Translations under genes and position numbers: made by a program | Shown here: positions 9,560 to 19,329 of the stretch, piece by piece | Layout of the letters: each line of letters begins with the position of its first letter | Numbering within the stretch: the stretch's first letter is position 1 | Notes under the pieces: model-generated | The model's database searches: none | What the model saw: only the letters and a program-made list of their open reading frames with translations | Told to the model about the DNA's origin: nothing | DNA from: Amphimedon queenslandica | Lineage: Eukaryota; Porifera; Demospongiae; Haplosclerida; Niphatidae | Direction of reading: 5' to 3' | NCBI RefSeq assembly: GCF_000090795.2 | Contig: NW_003546438.1 | Location: 104,429-133,935 of the forward strand | DNA length: 29,507 nt

Positions 9560-11215
9560 ATGTTGCTGGAATAGTTAGAGTCTCTTGTTCATGAGTTGGT
9601 TGAGGAAAGGAGGTGAACTCTAAGCATAGTTAGTCTACATCTGAAGCAGGAGTATCCTGGAACAAGAGGGTTGAGTCTTAGAAAAGTGGAGAGGTTCTGT
9701 AAATTCAAAGACATTCATCATACGAGTAGATTAAATGACACAACCCTTGATCCTGTTGTTTCTGATGCCATTAATATGGTTAGTGATAAAAGTTGCACAA
9801 ATGTGCATGCCTCTTATGCTCTTGAAAAATTTTGTGCTCACGAACAAGACATGTAACATGCCGGCCTGTTGGAATAGAAGCAATGTGTCAGTTTTAGTTG
9901 AAATAAATTTGGCAATAAAATTATGGTGCTTTTGTGCCAATATTCCTATATCCATGGTTTCATTGAGTGAAGGCTGCTTTATTTACTTGCATAATTGATT
10001 TATCCTGTTTTATTATAATTATAATAAACTAGGTGGAGCCTACTTACGGTCGTAAAACTATGACTGGACTATTGAGGTCACGTGGTGAGTGAAGTTAGAT
10101 TTGGAGCCTCATTATGACGTATTGATTCGACTCATCACATACACAGAAGCAGAGTCATAAGGAGATATCAAAATCTTGTTTCCTATCATGCTGATTACTC
10201 TGGCCATAAACTTTACATTGACCAGAGTGAGAAGCTAGTCATGTTTGGAGTGATGCTCATCTGTGCTGTTTATGGCTTAAGTTGAAAGATTGTTGGTTTC
10301 ATCACTAAACCAGTGAAGAACTGCCTTGAAATCTATCAGCATCGTTATAGGGAGATAATTTTGTAAAACATTTTTCAGTACTGTTTGTATGCAGACCTTT
10401 AATGTTAGATTATGGACTGTGGGATTAGATACACATCAATCATGGGAAGGAGTGGCATCTCACGTTATTTATGCTGGAGCAGTTAGCAAATCATTGTTAC
10501 AATTGTGATAGTGCCCCTCACAGACAACGTCAAAACTAGTTAGCATTTTACCATTTTATGTTCTTTTACAGCATCATTGTGTGGAGTGACTTTGGGTTGA
10601 CATTAATGAAGGTGTTAATTACCCAATAAAATTATGTTTAATTCATTAGTAGAAAAAAAAGAAATTGATATAGCTGATCTGTTGATAAAGTTTTGTTTTT
10701 TGTTATTCAAGATAAGAGTTGCTATTGTTGATACAATTATGGCGGTATCTGCTTTGAATGAACATTCTCTGCCTGGTCAGTAACATTTATTTCATGATAG
10801 GCACACAATTATAGCATATTTTAGTAATAGTTCTCACACTATAACCTAGTTACTTTACATATTATTAGCATTAGGTGTCTTGTATAACTAATTATCATCA
10901 GATATTTTCATTATTTAATAATCTAGGGTGAGGAATATCAAATGAGAAAATACTGCGTGCTAATCATGTTGCGCCTATTGATCAAACTATACTTCCACCA
11001 ACAGAGGTTGCTGTTAATTTGTCGACAGAGACATGAAAGTTTCAAGGCTCATTTTCCAAGCTATGACTTTTTTTATTCTGTTGCAGAGTGACTTTACCTT
11101 ATTCTTTGAGGGATTATTATACACTATTGAAATCACCAGGCATCTTCAATTGCAATTAAATAACACAATTGATTTGACACAAGAAACAATGGAAAACCTT
11201 ATACAAAATACTTAA
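9560..11215 (+). pseudogene. Integrase-core (rve/DDE-type) domain protein, decayed, with introns
   Basis: Successive frames follow one protein family from N to C terminus. ATG at 9560 opens an HELVEERR helix region, then YPGTRGLSLRKVERFCK (about 9650-9700), TYGRKTMTGLLRSRG (10040-10083), the integrase core with HADYSGHKLYIDQSEKLVMF (about 10188-10245), DYGLWD and HGKEWHLTLFMLEQL (10405-10490), LWVDINEGVNYPIK (10590-10630), and a tail with NEHSLPGQ and APIDQTILPPTEVAVN. The family is a retroviral-integrase-like nuclease found in multicopy genes of sponges and cnidarians, recalled from general knowledge. Decay: stops after MLLE, ERR, GLS, REIIL and GLWD, and a small deletion after RSRG. The presumed second catalytic Asp (DHG in the family as I recall it) reads NHG here. 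Confidence 0.75.
9779..10032 (+). other. Intron remnant within integrase pseudogene
   Basis: GTTAGTGATA at the start and TAATAAACTAG at the end fit a GT-AG intron. Removing it joins ...SDAINM directly to VEPTYGRKTMTG in one frame, as expected for the family. A second likely short intron ends in TTCTTTTACAG at about 10572, before the segment reading HHCVE. Introns argue that this copy descends from a genomic gene rather than from a retroposed mRNA. Confidence 0.6.
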
Positions 11216-11390
11216 ATTGGTGGGCATATTAATTTATTAATCATGTTTACTAATAGAATTGCAACCTCTCTTTAAGGATGCCAATAGGCTAGTTTTTTGA
11301 CTAGCCTATTTGAGTCTGTTTGAGTCTTCCTTAGAGTGTTAGTACATTCTGATGCCAATCCATGCCATGTCACTGACTATTTTGAATGAC
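11206..11390 (+). repeat. Left ~185-bp inverted repeat
   Basis: Begins near ACAAAATACTTAAATTGG and includes TTGGTGGGCATATTAATTTA, GCAACCTCTC, GCCAATAGG, CATTCTGATGC and ATGCCATGT. The same markers occur in reverse complement at 13010-13190. Divergence is moderate with indels. It contains its own 10-bp hairpin, AATAGGCTAG (11283-11292) with CTAGCCTATT (11301-11310). Confidence 0.8.
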
Positions 11391-11769
11391 CTTGATTGCT
11401 CATGTATATTTGTGCATGTATAAACCACTTAGTGACATCATGTTTATTTATATTCAAGCCTAATTTTATCATTGTCTATTTGATATGGCATAATATAATA
11501 CTATTTGACCAAAATTCTAATGACATGCAGGGAGGTACATAATGTACAAGGCATGAAATCACACCAGGCTTTTTAAATCAGCTATAAATTCAAAGCTAAT
11601 TTTCAAAGTCAACCACCCCATTTGAGTTACACTATTGAAACTCAATTGAATTGCACTTAAAAGTCATTTTTCTTATCACAAAAAAATTTAATGAAATTAT
11701 AGCACAATATGGTTTGAACACCTCAATTAATACTAGAGTTTCACAAGAATTTTCAATTCCTCATTTATT
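11391..11769. other. Interval with no recognised feature
   Basis: AT-rich sequence between the left inverted repeat and the 3' end of the RING-like pseudogene. I find no family resemblance in any frame. Confidence 0.5.
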
Positions 11770-12679
11770 TCAATGGTATTAGATGTTGCACATCAACAAC
11801 TAGAAGGAGCATTTTCCGGAGCCGCAGTCTCAAGAGCTGTCCTAACATCAGTAAGGAGCCATATCCATGAAGTAAAAGTGTCTCATTCTAGCCCCTTTCC
11901 CCTTGACAAGCTAGGCATCTCTTAGTATGTGCCTCGGGACCAGAATACCATTAGTTGAGGCATGTTTCGCACCCAAGAATAACCTTGCAACACTTCAATA
12001 GGTGGCTTTAGAGGAACGGATAAACTAATTCTACATTAAAATGAATCTTGCATGGTACTAACAAAGCCAAAGGGATATTTGATTGCCTAGTGAGGTCCAT
12101 TATTTCAGATACAGTTTCTTTAGAATTTGAACATCTGCAGAAAGTTCATCAACCTTTTCTTCTATACTACTTAAACCTTATCTTTTCCTAAGAGGCTTCT
12201 GAAAAACGTCATCATCGGAATCCCACACAGCTGTGCATTTTGTGTTTTTTATTTATCTTCGAACTTCATTTCTTGGAGTTGTGCTGAATAGCATAGATTA
12301 TTATTTGTGGAGATTTCCAGAATGAAAGACCTAAAAGAATAATACTGTTATTATAATCAACTCAAACACCAAGTATACACACTACTGCCACCCACATCAA
12401 AACACTTAGATATATAATAGTTACACGCATAATGTACCTTGAGTTCCCAGGCTGTCTTCTATCTCCAAGCCATTATTGGTTACTAGTATATAAAGTTGAT
12501 CCCAATTTTCTTTAACTTTACAGAAGATAAACAGAATGCTTTCATCAACTTCCACAAAGTCATGCTGTAAATTCATGGAAATTGGGTAATCTTTGGATTG
12601 ACCATCCAGCTCATGAAAGAAAGATGCTCCTTCAAATTCGTCACTTAACCACACTTCCCTGGGATCAACTTTAAACATT
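11770..12679 (-). pseudogene. RING-like domain protein, decayed multi-exon gene
   Basis: Exon 1 (complement of about 12438-12678) is open from ATG at 12678 and reads MFKVDPREVWLSDEFEG at the N terminus, then FCKVKENWDQLYILVTNNGLE, with a GT donor just after (12436-12437). After a ~150-bp intron ending in TATTCAG, the next part reads VWDSDDDVFQKPLRKR and SSIEEKVDELSADVQILKK (coiled-coil-like), then the zinc-binding region CCKVILGCETCLN, WYSGPEA and KRCLACQGERG (about 11890-11992), and a C-terminal LLLHGYGSLL. The spaced Cys pairs fit a RING/U-box-like fold. The first CxxC pair is not recognisable, and stops fall before SHLLK, after CLN and after GERG. I recall a similar uncharacterised family in cnidarians and sponges. 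Function unknown; possibly an E3-ligase relative. Confidence 0.6.
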
Positions 12680-12871
12680 ATCCCTCAGTTTTTCGCTGTA
12701 AATTAAGATGTCTGGATCTGAGTTGAGTGTCCATTTGACCATCCAGCTCAGGAAAGAAAGATGCTCCTTCAAATTTGTTACTTAACCACACTTCGCTGGG
12801 ATCAACTTTGAACATTATCCCTCAGTTTGTCGTTGTAAATTAAGATGTCTGGATCTCAGTTGAGTGTCCAT
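12598..12871 (-). repeat. 137-bp tandem duplication of the start of exon 1
   Basis: Two adjacent units (12598-12734 and 12735-12871) differ at only a few positions. Each holds an ATG (12676-12678 and 12813-12815) followed by FKVDP-EVWLS--FEGASFF. The upstream unit is therefore a duplicate, out-of-phase first-exon start. This is younger than most of the decay around it. Confidence 0.9.
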
Positions 12872-13009
12872 TCCTCTTTAGGGTCACAGTATGAATGAAG
12901 TGCAACCATAAGTGATGTCATGACAAATATTTCTAAAGTAGGTTTCTTCTTCCTTGGAGACTCAGATAACTGAAAGATCCAAGTTTATTCCTTTTGTTTT
13001 TTACTCGCA

Positions 13010-13190
13010 TGACTCTTAACTGAATCCAGTTCAGTCACATGGCATTGATTAGCATCAGAATGTGCCAAAACTCTAAGCGACATTCACAGAGAGGTTGCTA
13101 TCCTATTGGCACGCTCAATGAGAGGTTGCCAACCTATTATTTAACTTCATTATTAAATTAATATGCCCACCAACTTAAGCATTTTGTTTA
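13010..13190 (-). repeat. Right ~185-bp inverted repeat
   Basis: Reverse complement of 11206-11390. On this side the minus strand holds a short frame opening MSLRVLAHSDANQCHVTELD; the left repeat can be read in the same way (LRVLVHSDANPCHVT), so part of the repeat may once have been coding. The outer end meets the hAT pseudogene abruptly near 13190. No clear target duplication was found. Confidence 0.78.
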
Positions 13191-13840
13191 AAATTGTAAT
13201 CCTTGGCTCTCAAGAGATTACTTGAGTGCTGCAACAAAATAAACTGCCGTTCCTACATTCACTATTAGCATATCCATAAACCTAGTACGATAGTCTCACA
13301 CAGTGGAGTCAAACAGTCTGACAACTTTATGCAAGACATGTCTGTTTAGTCATTAGACTCATCCATCAGCATTGAAAAAAAACTATTGCTAGCAACAGAC
13401 ATTATTTTACTAGGAAATTGAATAGCCAAAGCCTGCTTAACTACTGCTGTTGTTTTTGTACGACCACAAGAAAACTGCTTTGCTATCTCTGAGTCTAAAA
13501 ACATTTTAGGACACAACTTGTTAGCTTGATCACTCATTAGAAATGCAAGGTTATGCTTAGCAACAAACATAGACCACAATGCCTCTGCTTCAATGGCAAC
13601 AGCCGCATTATTTGGTTAAAACATTGAGGAAAGAGATCTGAAACTAGATGCTGCCTTTGCTATTGCGTTGTGGTAATTTCCGTGGACATGAGTAGTGGCA
13701 TCCTTTAATTGACCATGAGATATGCTGAAGTCAAAGCAGCACAATGTACACCTTGCATATGTATTTCCTATATCATTAATGATAGTACATTTTTTACTAA
13801 CATAAAAGTGCAAGTACTACCTTTAGAGCTAACCCCTATG
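13191..13840 (-). pseudogene. hAT-type transposase, BED zinc-finger N-terminal part
   Basis: Reading down from about 13840, one frame gives HFYVSKKCTIINDIGNTYA then a BED-type zinc finger, CTLCCFDFSISHG with later THVHGNYHN (C-x2-C and the paired His), and AKAASSFRSLSSMF. After a small break near 13600 the next frame gives MFVAKHNLAFLMSDQANKL, FSCGRTKTTAVVKQAL and MLMDESND, the last being the start of the RNase H-like core. Further on, past a stop, come CIKLSDC and GTAVYFVAALK then SLESQGLQF. This matches the order in ZBED/hAT transposases. The C-terminal half and the dimerisation domain are missing, cut off where the inverted repeat begins. It encodes no usable enzyme. Confidence 0.78.
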
Positions 13841-15490
13841 CCGTGAAACTGTCACCCAGTTCTTGTCAAAATGACAGTCTCGCTTTATTCTCTTAGCCTG
13901 GGTCTCACTCATCATGTGCTCATTGATCTGTGCATGCAGTAAGCAAGAAGGCGGAGTAATGTAATATTTATTTAATATTTTATTACTAATAATTAACAAT
14001 GAATTTTAATGTTGGTAGTTGTCAATTAAACGTTGGTGTGACTGTAAAGATGGCAAGTACGAAACACAAGAGCAGACCAGAGCAATTGGAGACCCATGCG
14101 AGACAACAGCAGTTTATCTGGGACTTTCCCGGACATTTCAGGATGGTTGGCAACTATGCTATTCCTAATGCTCTCTTTTATAGAAATAATTTTGTTATGG
14201 CTCCATGTACAACAGCTTTGAGGCATGTTTTTTTTATTTCTAATAAAGCAACTCCCCTTTATATGCTTGACACCACAGCCTTTGAATCTTGAAAGTCTCT
14301 GCCACTTCTTCATTTGAGCTCTCCATTCTGTGTTAAAGAAATAATGACTTCTAAATTAGAGATAACTCGGATGATAGCTAAGATTGCAAGGATGCTGATA
14401 GATCAAGTGTTGAACCTTCTCACTTCTTGCCACCATTACAATTAACACGTGTCTGGTCTGTTCACTTGCGCCTGCTCAGTTGTTCAAGTTGTTGTGTAGA
14501 ATGGGAGCAAGTGCTAGTGGACATACACCTCGCAGTGTAACTTTGCCATTACAGAAACAGAATATCAAGATGCCACAAAAAGGAAAGGAGACTTTTTTAG
14601 AGACACACAATCACAAGATCCTACAAAAGGAAGACGGCATTCACAGTATTTTTGTACTTTTATATTTCTTGTTTTGTCTGCCTAAGTTCTACATCATGTT
14701 TTAATAAAATTAATAATGTAAGATCTGCAATACTAAAACCAGTCTAATGCTCTTTAAAGTTAAACAATGTTCATGAGACCAAGGTGGCACTTGTAACTGT
14801 CATGAGATTACAAGAACACATTTCATTGATAGGCAAGTCGGATATGTTGCTAAAAGAAAAAGAATTTGCAAAAAGAATGAACAAATTTAAAGATTTGATT
14901 TGACAAGAGATCAAGAAGTTTGTGTTTGGACAAAAAAATATGACAATCAAGAGATGTATTGTGGTTGTTTTGAAGAAGTAAAGGCACAATTGAAGAGGAA
15001 AGTGGATGATCTTGGGAGCAATAATGAAGAAAAGAACAAGATATAATAGGGCAACAGAGAAGATTAAATCAGACGTGAGAATAAAGGAGGAGGAATGGAG
15101 GTGGACTAAATAAAAGTACAAGAAGAATGACAATCCTGCAGCATTAAAGGACAATGAAATTGTTACTTTAATTTGCAACTGCATGCAATGTATCATTAAT
15201 AATGTATTATGTAGCAATACAATATCATCAGTGATTGAAGCCAAACAAAATTTTAATATTAACACTTGAACTAAATAATAGTTAATTCTCCAGTTGGCAG
15301 TGGTCTTGCAATTCTTCAAAAAGACTGACAAAACATTAGCCAGCACTATCACAATAAAGTGCCACTGCAGCGCTGTTTCTGCCACCCTCCTAAGAAAAAT
15401 AAAACATAGTAGTGTATGTAAATGAAAATGATAAAAATTACCTTTAAAAAAGGCCATAGAATATAATCCTGGTAATATACAGGTATAAGT
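13841..15490. other. Interval with no secure feature
   Basis: Several short frames exist, including MASTKHKSRPEQ at about 14051 on + and a Lys/Glu-rich stretch at 14800-15120 on + containing LKRKVDDLGSNNEEKNK, but I recognise none of them. The minus-strand frame over 14771-15550 is rich in Phe, Leu and Ile because it lies opposite the purine-rich + strand, and it runs into the repeat at 15491. I treat it as chance. Confidence 0.45.
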
Positions 15491-15729
15491 CGTAAAAAAG
15501 TAATGGAAACAAGGACAGATAGGATTCTGAATGACAAACAAAAATACCAAATGAAAACCCTACTCATAATGCAAATTCTACTCTACATTGTACTGTTAAT
15601 GTCGCTATGTAAGAATTACAGATCAGCTTGCAATGTAGAGTAGAATTTACATCACGAGTAGGTATTTCATTATGTATTTTTGTTGGTGGTTCCGAATCCT
15701 ACCTGTCCTTGTTTCCATTACTTTTTACG
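15491..15729. repeat. Foldback (hairpin) element, copy 2
   Basis: Complete version of the 1-205 hairpin: outermost bases CGTAAAAAAGTAATGG at left are answered by CCATTACTTTTTACG at right, and pairing continues through AAACAAGGACAG and TAGGATTC to the centre near 15610. Arms are ~110 nt with scattered mismatches. No coding frame. Confidence 0.88.
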
Positions 15730-16735
15730 AATTTGCTCTAGAGTCGTACAAAGCCTTTCTTTTCAAAATTTTTTACGTTCTTGTTTGTCTTCATTTTTTA
15801 TAATATTTATAGTATTTCTTTAGTTGCCATTGTGATACTTGTTGATTTTATACAAACAGTGATTTTTTAATATTATTGTTATCATTGCTATGACATTTCA
15901 GAGTCAGCATTGAATAGATATGCTGAAGCTACACTGATGACAAGTACTAGTCTTGACACAAGTTCCTGTTCAAAAATCTGTGAGCTAAGAGTGTCTATCT
16001 TCCTTACAATCTTGTAGCTATTCCTGTTCTTCCAGGCTGTTGTCGAGTTCATAATTATCATTGCATATTATAGCAGTAATTAATTGTTTGTTTTTTAAAA
16101 TAAAATAAAAGCACACACTTGATAAAACAGTAACATGTCAGATTAATACCTTCTTTTAGCTGGAAACCTCCACTAAAGTATTGAATTAAGTTGATTCCAA
16201 AAATAGCTTGGTAAAAAATTACTTGCTTCTTCAACAGCTGTAGATCTGAGCAAACGCGACCAGACCCAAATTTTGGAGCACATGCTTCTTTAAGTAACAA
16301 AATGGTAGCATGCAGCTAAGATGGCTCAATCCAGCAGTCACTGTATCACTTTTTCCTTACTTGAAGAACGATCTGATGGGACATAGACCTGCACATAGAC
16401 TGTTGGAGTAGATTGGTGTAAGAATTATTCTTGTAGCAGATAATGAGATACACACAGAGAACTTGATTGTCAGGACTTCTGACTTGATGACGGTGATCAT
16501 GAAGATAAGAAAGTGGCTAAACAAAATGGCCGCTTCGCCAATTTTTGGCTTTACTTTTAGACAAGGTATTGAGCTATGATTGGTTATCATTGGAGTCCAC
16601 TGGTCAAGTTAAGGTCCTCTAAGAAGTCTGGTAAGCATAGGAGCTCATTTTCTCGGTATAGCAAGGCTGCGATGTCATGGCAGCCATTTTGTTTGGGGGT
16701 GAATCCTACTTAGTAACACTACCATGTTACTTATA
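15491..16735 (+). repeat. Dispersed ~1.2 kb repeat, copy 2
   Basis: Direct-orientation partner of 1-1470, lacking the MITE at 249-455 and its flanking duplication. It ends with GGGGGTGAATCCTACTTAGT and a decayed version of the small hairpin. See copy 1 for shared landmarks. Confidence 0.8.
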
Positions 16736-17160
16736 TGCAATTCAGGATTCTTCACTAAAGATTGATCAGCTGCTAAACTGGAGAGCAACCACCCGCAGCA
16801 TGTATGGCCACCAGCATTGACAACTAACCACTGAACAGCATCCATCTATCCAATGATCTGTGAGGTAAGCACCTGAACAGCATCCATTGGTTTCATCATA
16901 AGACTCCTTAATTTCCAATTTACCTCTATAAGTACCAGCACATAATGTCGTTTCTTCTTTTTATCAATTGAATGTAAGTGATAAATGCAGTGTTAATTAA
17001 TGAGCTGTGAGAGATTATCTATTAGATATGATGATGTGTGGTGCATATTATAGTGCTGCAGTGAGACAAAAGAGGAAAGAAAAACTAGGAGAGTATTCAG
17101 AGAAAAAGTATAATGGAGACTGAAGTAAAGTGAAGAGGACAGACAAAACTCGTTACATAT
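16736..17160. other. Interval with no recognised feature
   Basis: A short internal duplication is visible (CTGAACAGCATCCAT at about 16827 and again at about 16872). No gene or element is recognised. Confidence 0.5.
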
Positions 17161-17164
17161 TTGG

Positions 17165-17319
17165 TAAAGCACAGTTCACCTTGCTATACTGGAATTACAG
17201 CACGAGAGGTGTGGTCGAGAAAGCCATGCAGCACGAGGCAAAGGCGAGTGCTGTATGGCTTTTGAGACCGCACCCAGAGTGCTGTATTTCCAGTACAGCA
17301 TAGGGGAAACTGTGCTTTA
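17165..17319. mobile_element. TA-flanked palindromic foldback element
   Basis: Nearly the whole 151-bp interior is one imperfect palindrome. AAGCACAGTT opens and AACTGTGCTT closes it, TACTGGAATTACAGCAC pairs with GTGCTGTATTTCCAGTA, and GAAAGCCATGCAGCAC pairs with GTGCTGTATGGCTTTT around a ~19-nt centre. TA flanks both ends (17165-17166, 17318-17319). Too small to encode a protein. Confidence 0.85.
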
Positions 17320-17333
17320 ATAGGTTATGGTCA

Positions 17334-17596
17334 TAGTGCATTGGTGCATCAAAGGCACCAGCCCAAGTGACAAACAGCCTAAAGAGAACCAAAGGACTGA
17401 AAAGAGACTGCAGTAATTGTACTATCTGCTCGCGGAGTCTTCTACCTCGTGTAGCTCTTAGTGGCGGGCGGTCACAGTTTAAAGAACAGGAAATCACAAA
17501 CTGTGCTGCATGGACCACTAATTGTGCTGTATGAAGCAGAAATGTGCAGTATGAGATATACAGTATGGGCGGTGCCTTTAATGCACCCACACACTA
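17334..17596. mobile_element. Second TA-flanked MITE, 14 bp away
   Basis: GTGCATCAAAGGCACC (17344-17359) is answered by GGTGCCTTTAATGCAC (17571-17586), and looser similarity extends outward to GTG next to TA on both sides (17334-17335, 17595-17596) and inward to GCCCA. The interior shows further GTGCTG repeats like those of the preceding element, so the two may be relatives. Confidence 0.65.
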
Positions 17597-17894
17597 TACT
17601 ATAAAGGTACATCAATTAGTTAAAAAAAGAGAAGAGAAAGAAGAATAAAGAAGGTTTTGTGTCTAAAGAAAAGGGTAGTACAATTACATAATACGTATAA
17701 AAGGATTGAATCGTACTGTTGATTAAATTTTAAGTAAAAAAGTGATTGGGTGCATAACTTATTATTGGCATGAAAAATGGTGATATCCTCCTAAATCCTT
17801 CAGTATTCCTTGGTGATATATATACTTCCTCCTCCTATGTTGTAAGAAAATGCAGTAGTCCATCAATTATGTATCTCCATGTGACAGTGACGTT
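17597..17894. other. Interval flanking hAT A, no recognised feature
   Basis: Joined across the hAT A insertion, this would lie downstream of the Helitron-type gene at 25400-28565. The minus strand has no clear continuation of that protein. Nothing else is recognised. Confidence 0.45.
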
Positions 17895-18265
17895 GTCATC
17901 CACAGATCTGCCAATAGGTCAGCATTTTGCCCTGGGCCCCCTATTTTTAAAGGTGGGCCTCCAAGCCTCTGGTCAATAGTGAAGTAGAACTTTCTGTTCA
18001 CTTAGTCAGTGCTTGTGACCAGTGATATGCATGATGCATACACAATACAAACTATGCAATGCAAACACTACATTTGTTACATCATGTATTGATGGTATTA
18101 AGTTCTATACATACATGTACCACATATCTGTTGTGCAAACAGTACAAACATTAATCAGGTTCTAAAGATATGTCAATAAATTTATAAAACAGATCAATCA
18201 AGCATGAGAACTCTGAAGTTTTGAAGTTAACTCTTGCTATGCCACTTTGGGCACATAATAAAGTA

Positions 18266-19163
18266 ATGTCTGATAGGACCTACATTTCAGGTGCTGCCAA
18301 GAGAAAACTGCAGAAACAAGAAATAGAAAAAGACTGTAAGCGTAAAAGAACACCAGAAAAACTTATATACACAACATTGTCAAAGAGCTATACTGTCATC
18401 GACAGCAATAAACATTCAACCACAAACAGTGATTCAGATTGTGATCTATCACCAAATGAATCATCTGAAAATGAAATATTAGATGATGATACTGACGATG
18501 ATGCTATGAATAAATCTGATACTGTAAGTATTGCAGGAGTACCAAACAATGCAGCTACTTAGAATGACTTAACAGCTGAAGAAAGAGAGGCCATAGTCAC
18601 AAAAGGGCCTCCACAAAATACTTCAGTGTTTCCTTGTGAGACCACAAAATGTCAATTTCCAGTACGCATTTTTTGTTTAATGCTGCCAAATGGAGAAGAG
18701 GTACGTAGGGATTGGCTTGCTTAGTCAACATCAGCCTAGGGATTATTTTATTCTTGCTGTGTCATCAAAGGTTCAAATATGGTATAAATCAATGCCTAGC
18801 AAACTAAGCCTTGGGAATAGAGATAACTGGAAAAAGTTGTATGACACAGTGTCATGAACGCAATACAAAGCATCTCCAGCATTACTTTGAATGGAAAAGC
18901 CTAGAATAATATCAAAAAGGACTCAGGAATTAATTGCTGTCTGCAGAAGCAAATTGCAACAGAAGTTAGCAAATGGCATGAAATACTCAACTGCATTTTG
19001 GAAGTTTATTTGTTTTTAAGTCAAGAGCTTTTCTTTTTGTGGCGTTAACAGCAAAGTTGGAGATTTTAGATAATGCCCGCTTCTGGAACTACTAAGTAAG
19101 CAGAACAACACACTACAATTGCACCTTGAAGGTATACAAAAGCACCAAGCAAGTGCCACTAGG
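18266..19163 (+). pseudogene. hAT A transposase, N-terminal part (ZMYM1/TTF-type)
   Basis: The ATG at 18266 starts MSDRTYISGAAKRKLQKQE, a common N terminus of this hAT group. It is followed by an acidic, Ser/Asp-rich linker, then LTAEEREAIVTKGPPQNTS (about 18570), LPNGEEVRRDWLA (about 18682-18722), GLFYS, LGNRDNWKKLYDTVS (about 18809-18853), IATEVSKWHEILNCILEVY (about 18955-19010) and LLELLSKQNNTLQLHLEG (about 19085-19135). The order TTF-type zinc-finger region then start of DUF4371 is as expected. Stops occur after PNNAAT, DWLA and DTVS, and there are several frame changes. Coding stops at the hAT B insertion inside QASATRM and resumes at 23958. Confidence 0.85.
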
Positions 19164-19329
19164 ATGACAGCCACTGGCGGTGAAAGAGGGGCCTTGGAGG
19201 CTACATCCCCTCCAATATTTGAAATTGGTGGGCTCAGCTCCCTTTAAGTAACAATAATAGGTGTGGTGAGTGAGTGTTTTACCACTTACACATGCTATGC
19301 CATGGCAAAGCAAATGAGAACAGTCTTTA

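Noticed and set aside
11283..11310. Terminator-like hairpin with T-rich loop
   Set aside because: T run is in the loop, not downstream, and the genome is not bacterial.
14771..15550. 259-codon minus-strand frame, rich in Phe/Leu
   Set aside because: Hydrophobic bias comes from lying opposite a purine-rich strand, it overlaps the foldback repeat, and no family resemblance or orderly membrane-segment pattern was seen.
15349..15567. 72-codon minus-strand frame
   Set aside because: Overlaps the 259-codon frame and the hairpin repeat; hydrophobic by composition only.
17195..17590. 131-codon minus-strand frame
   Set aside because: Runs through two palindromic MITEs; explained by their GC-rich repeats.
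17770..17979. 69-codon plus-strand frame across the left end of hAT A
   Set aside because: Crosses a transposon boundary and has no family resemblance.
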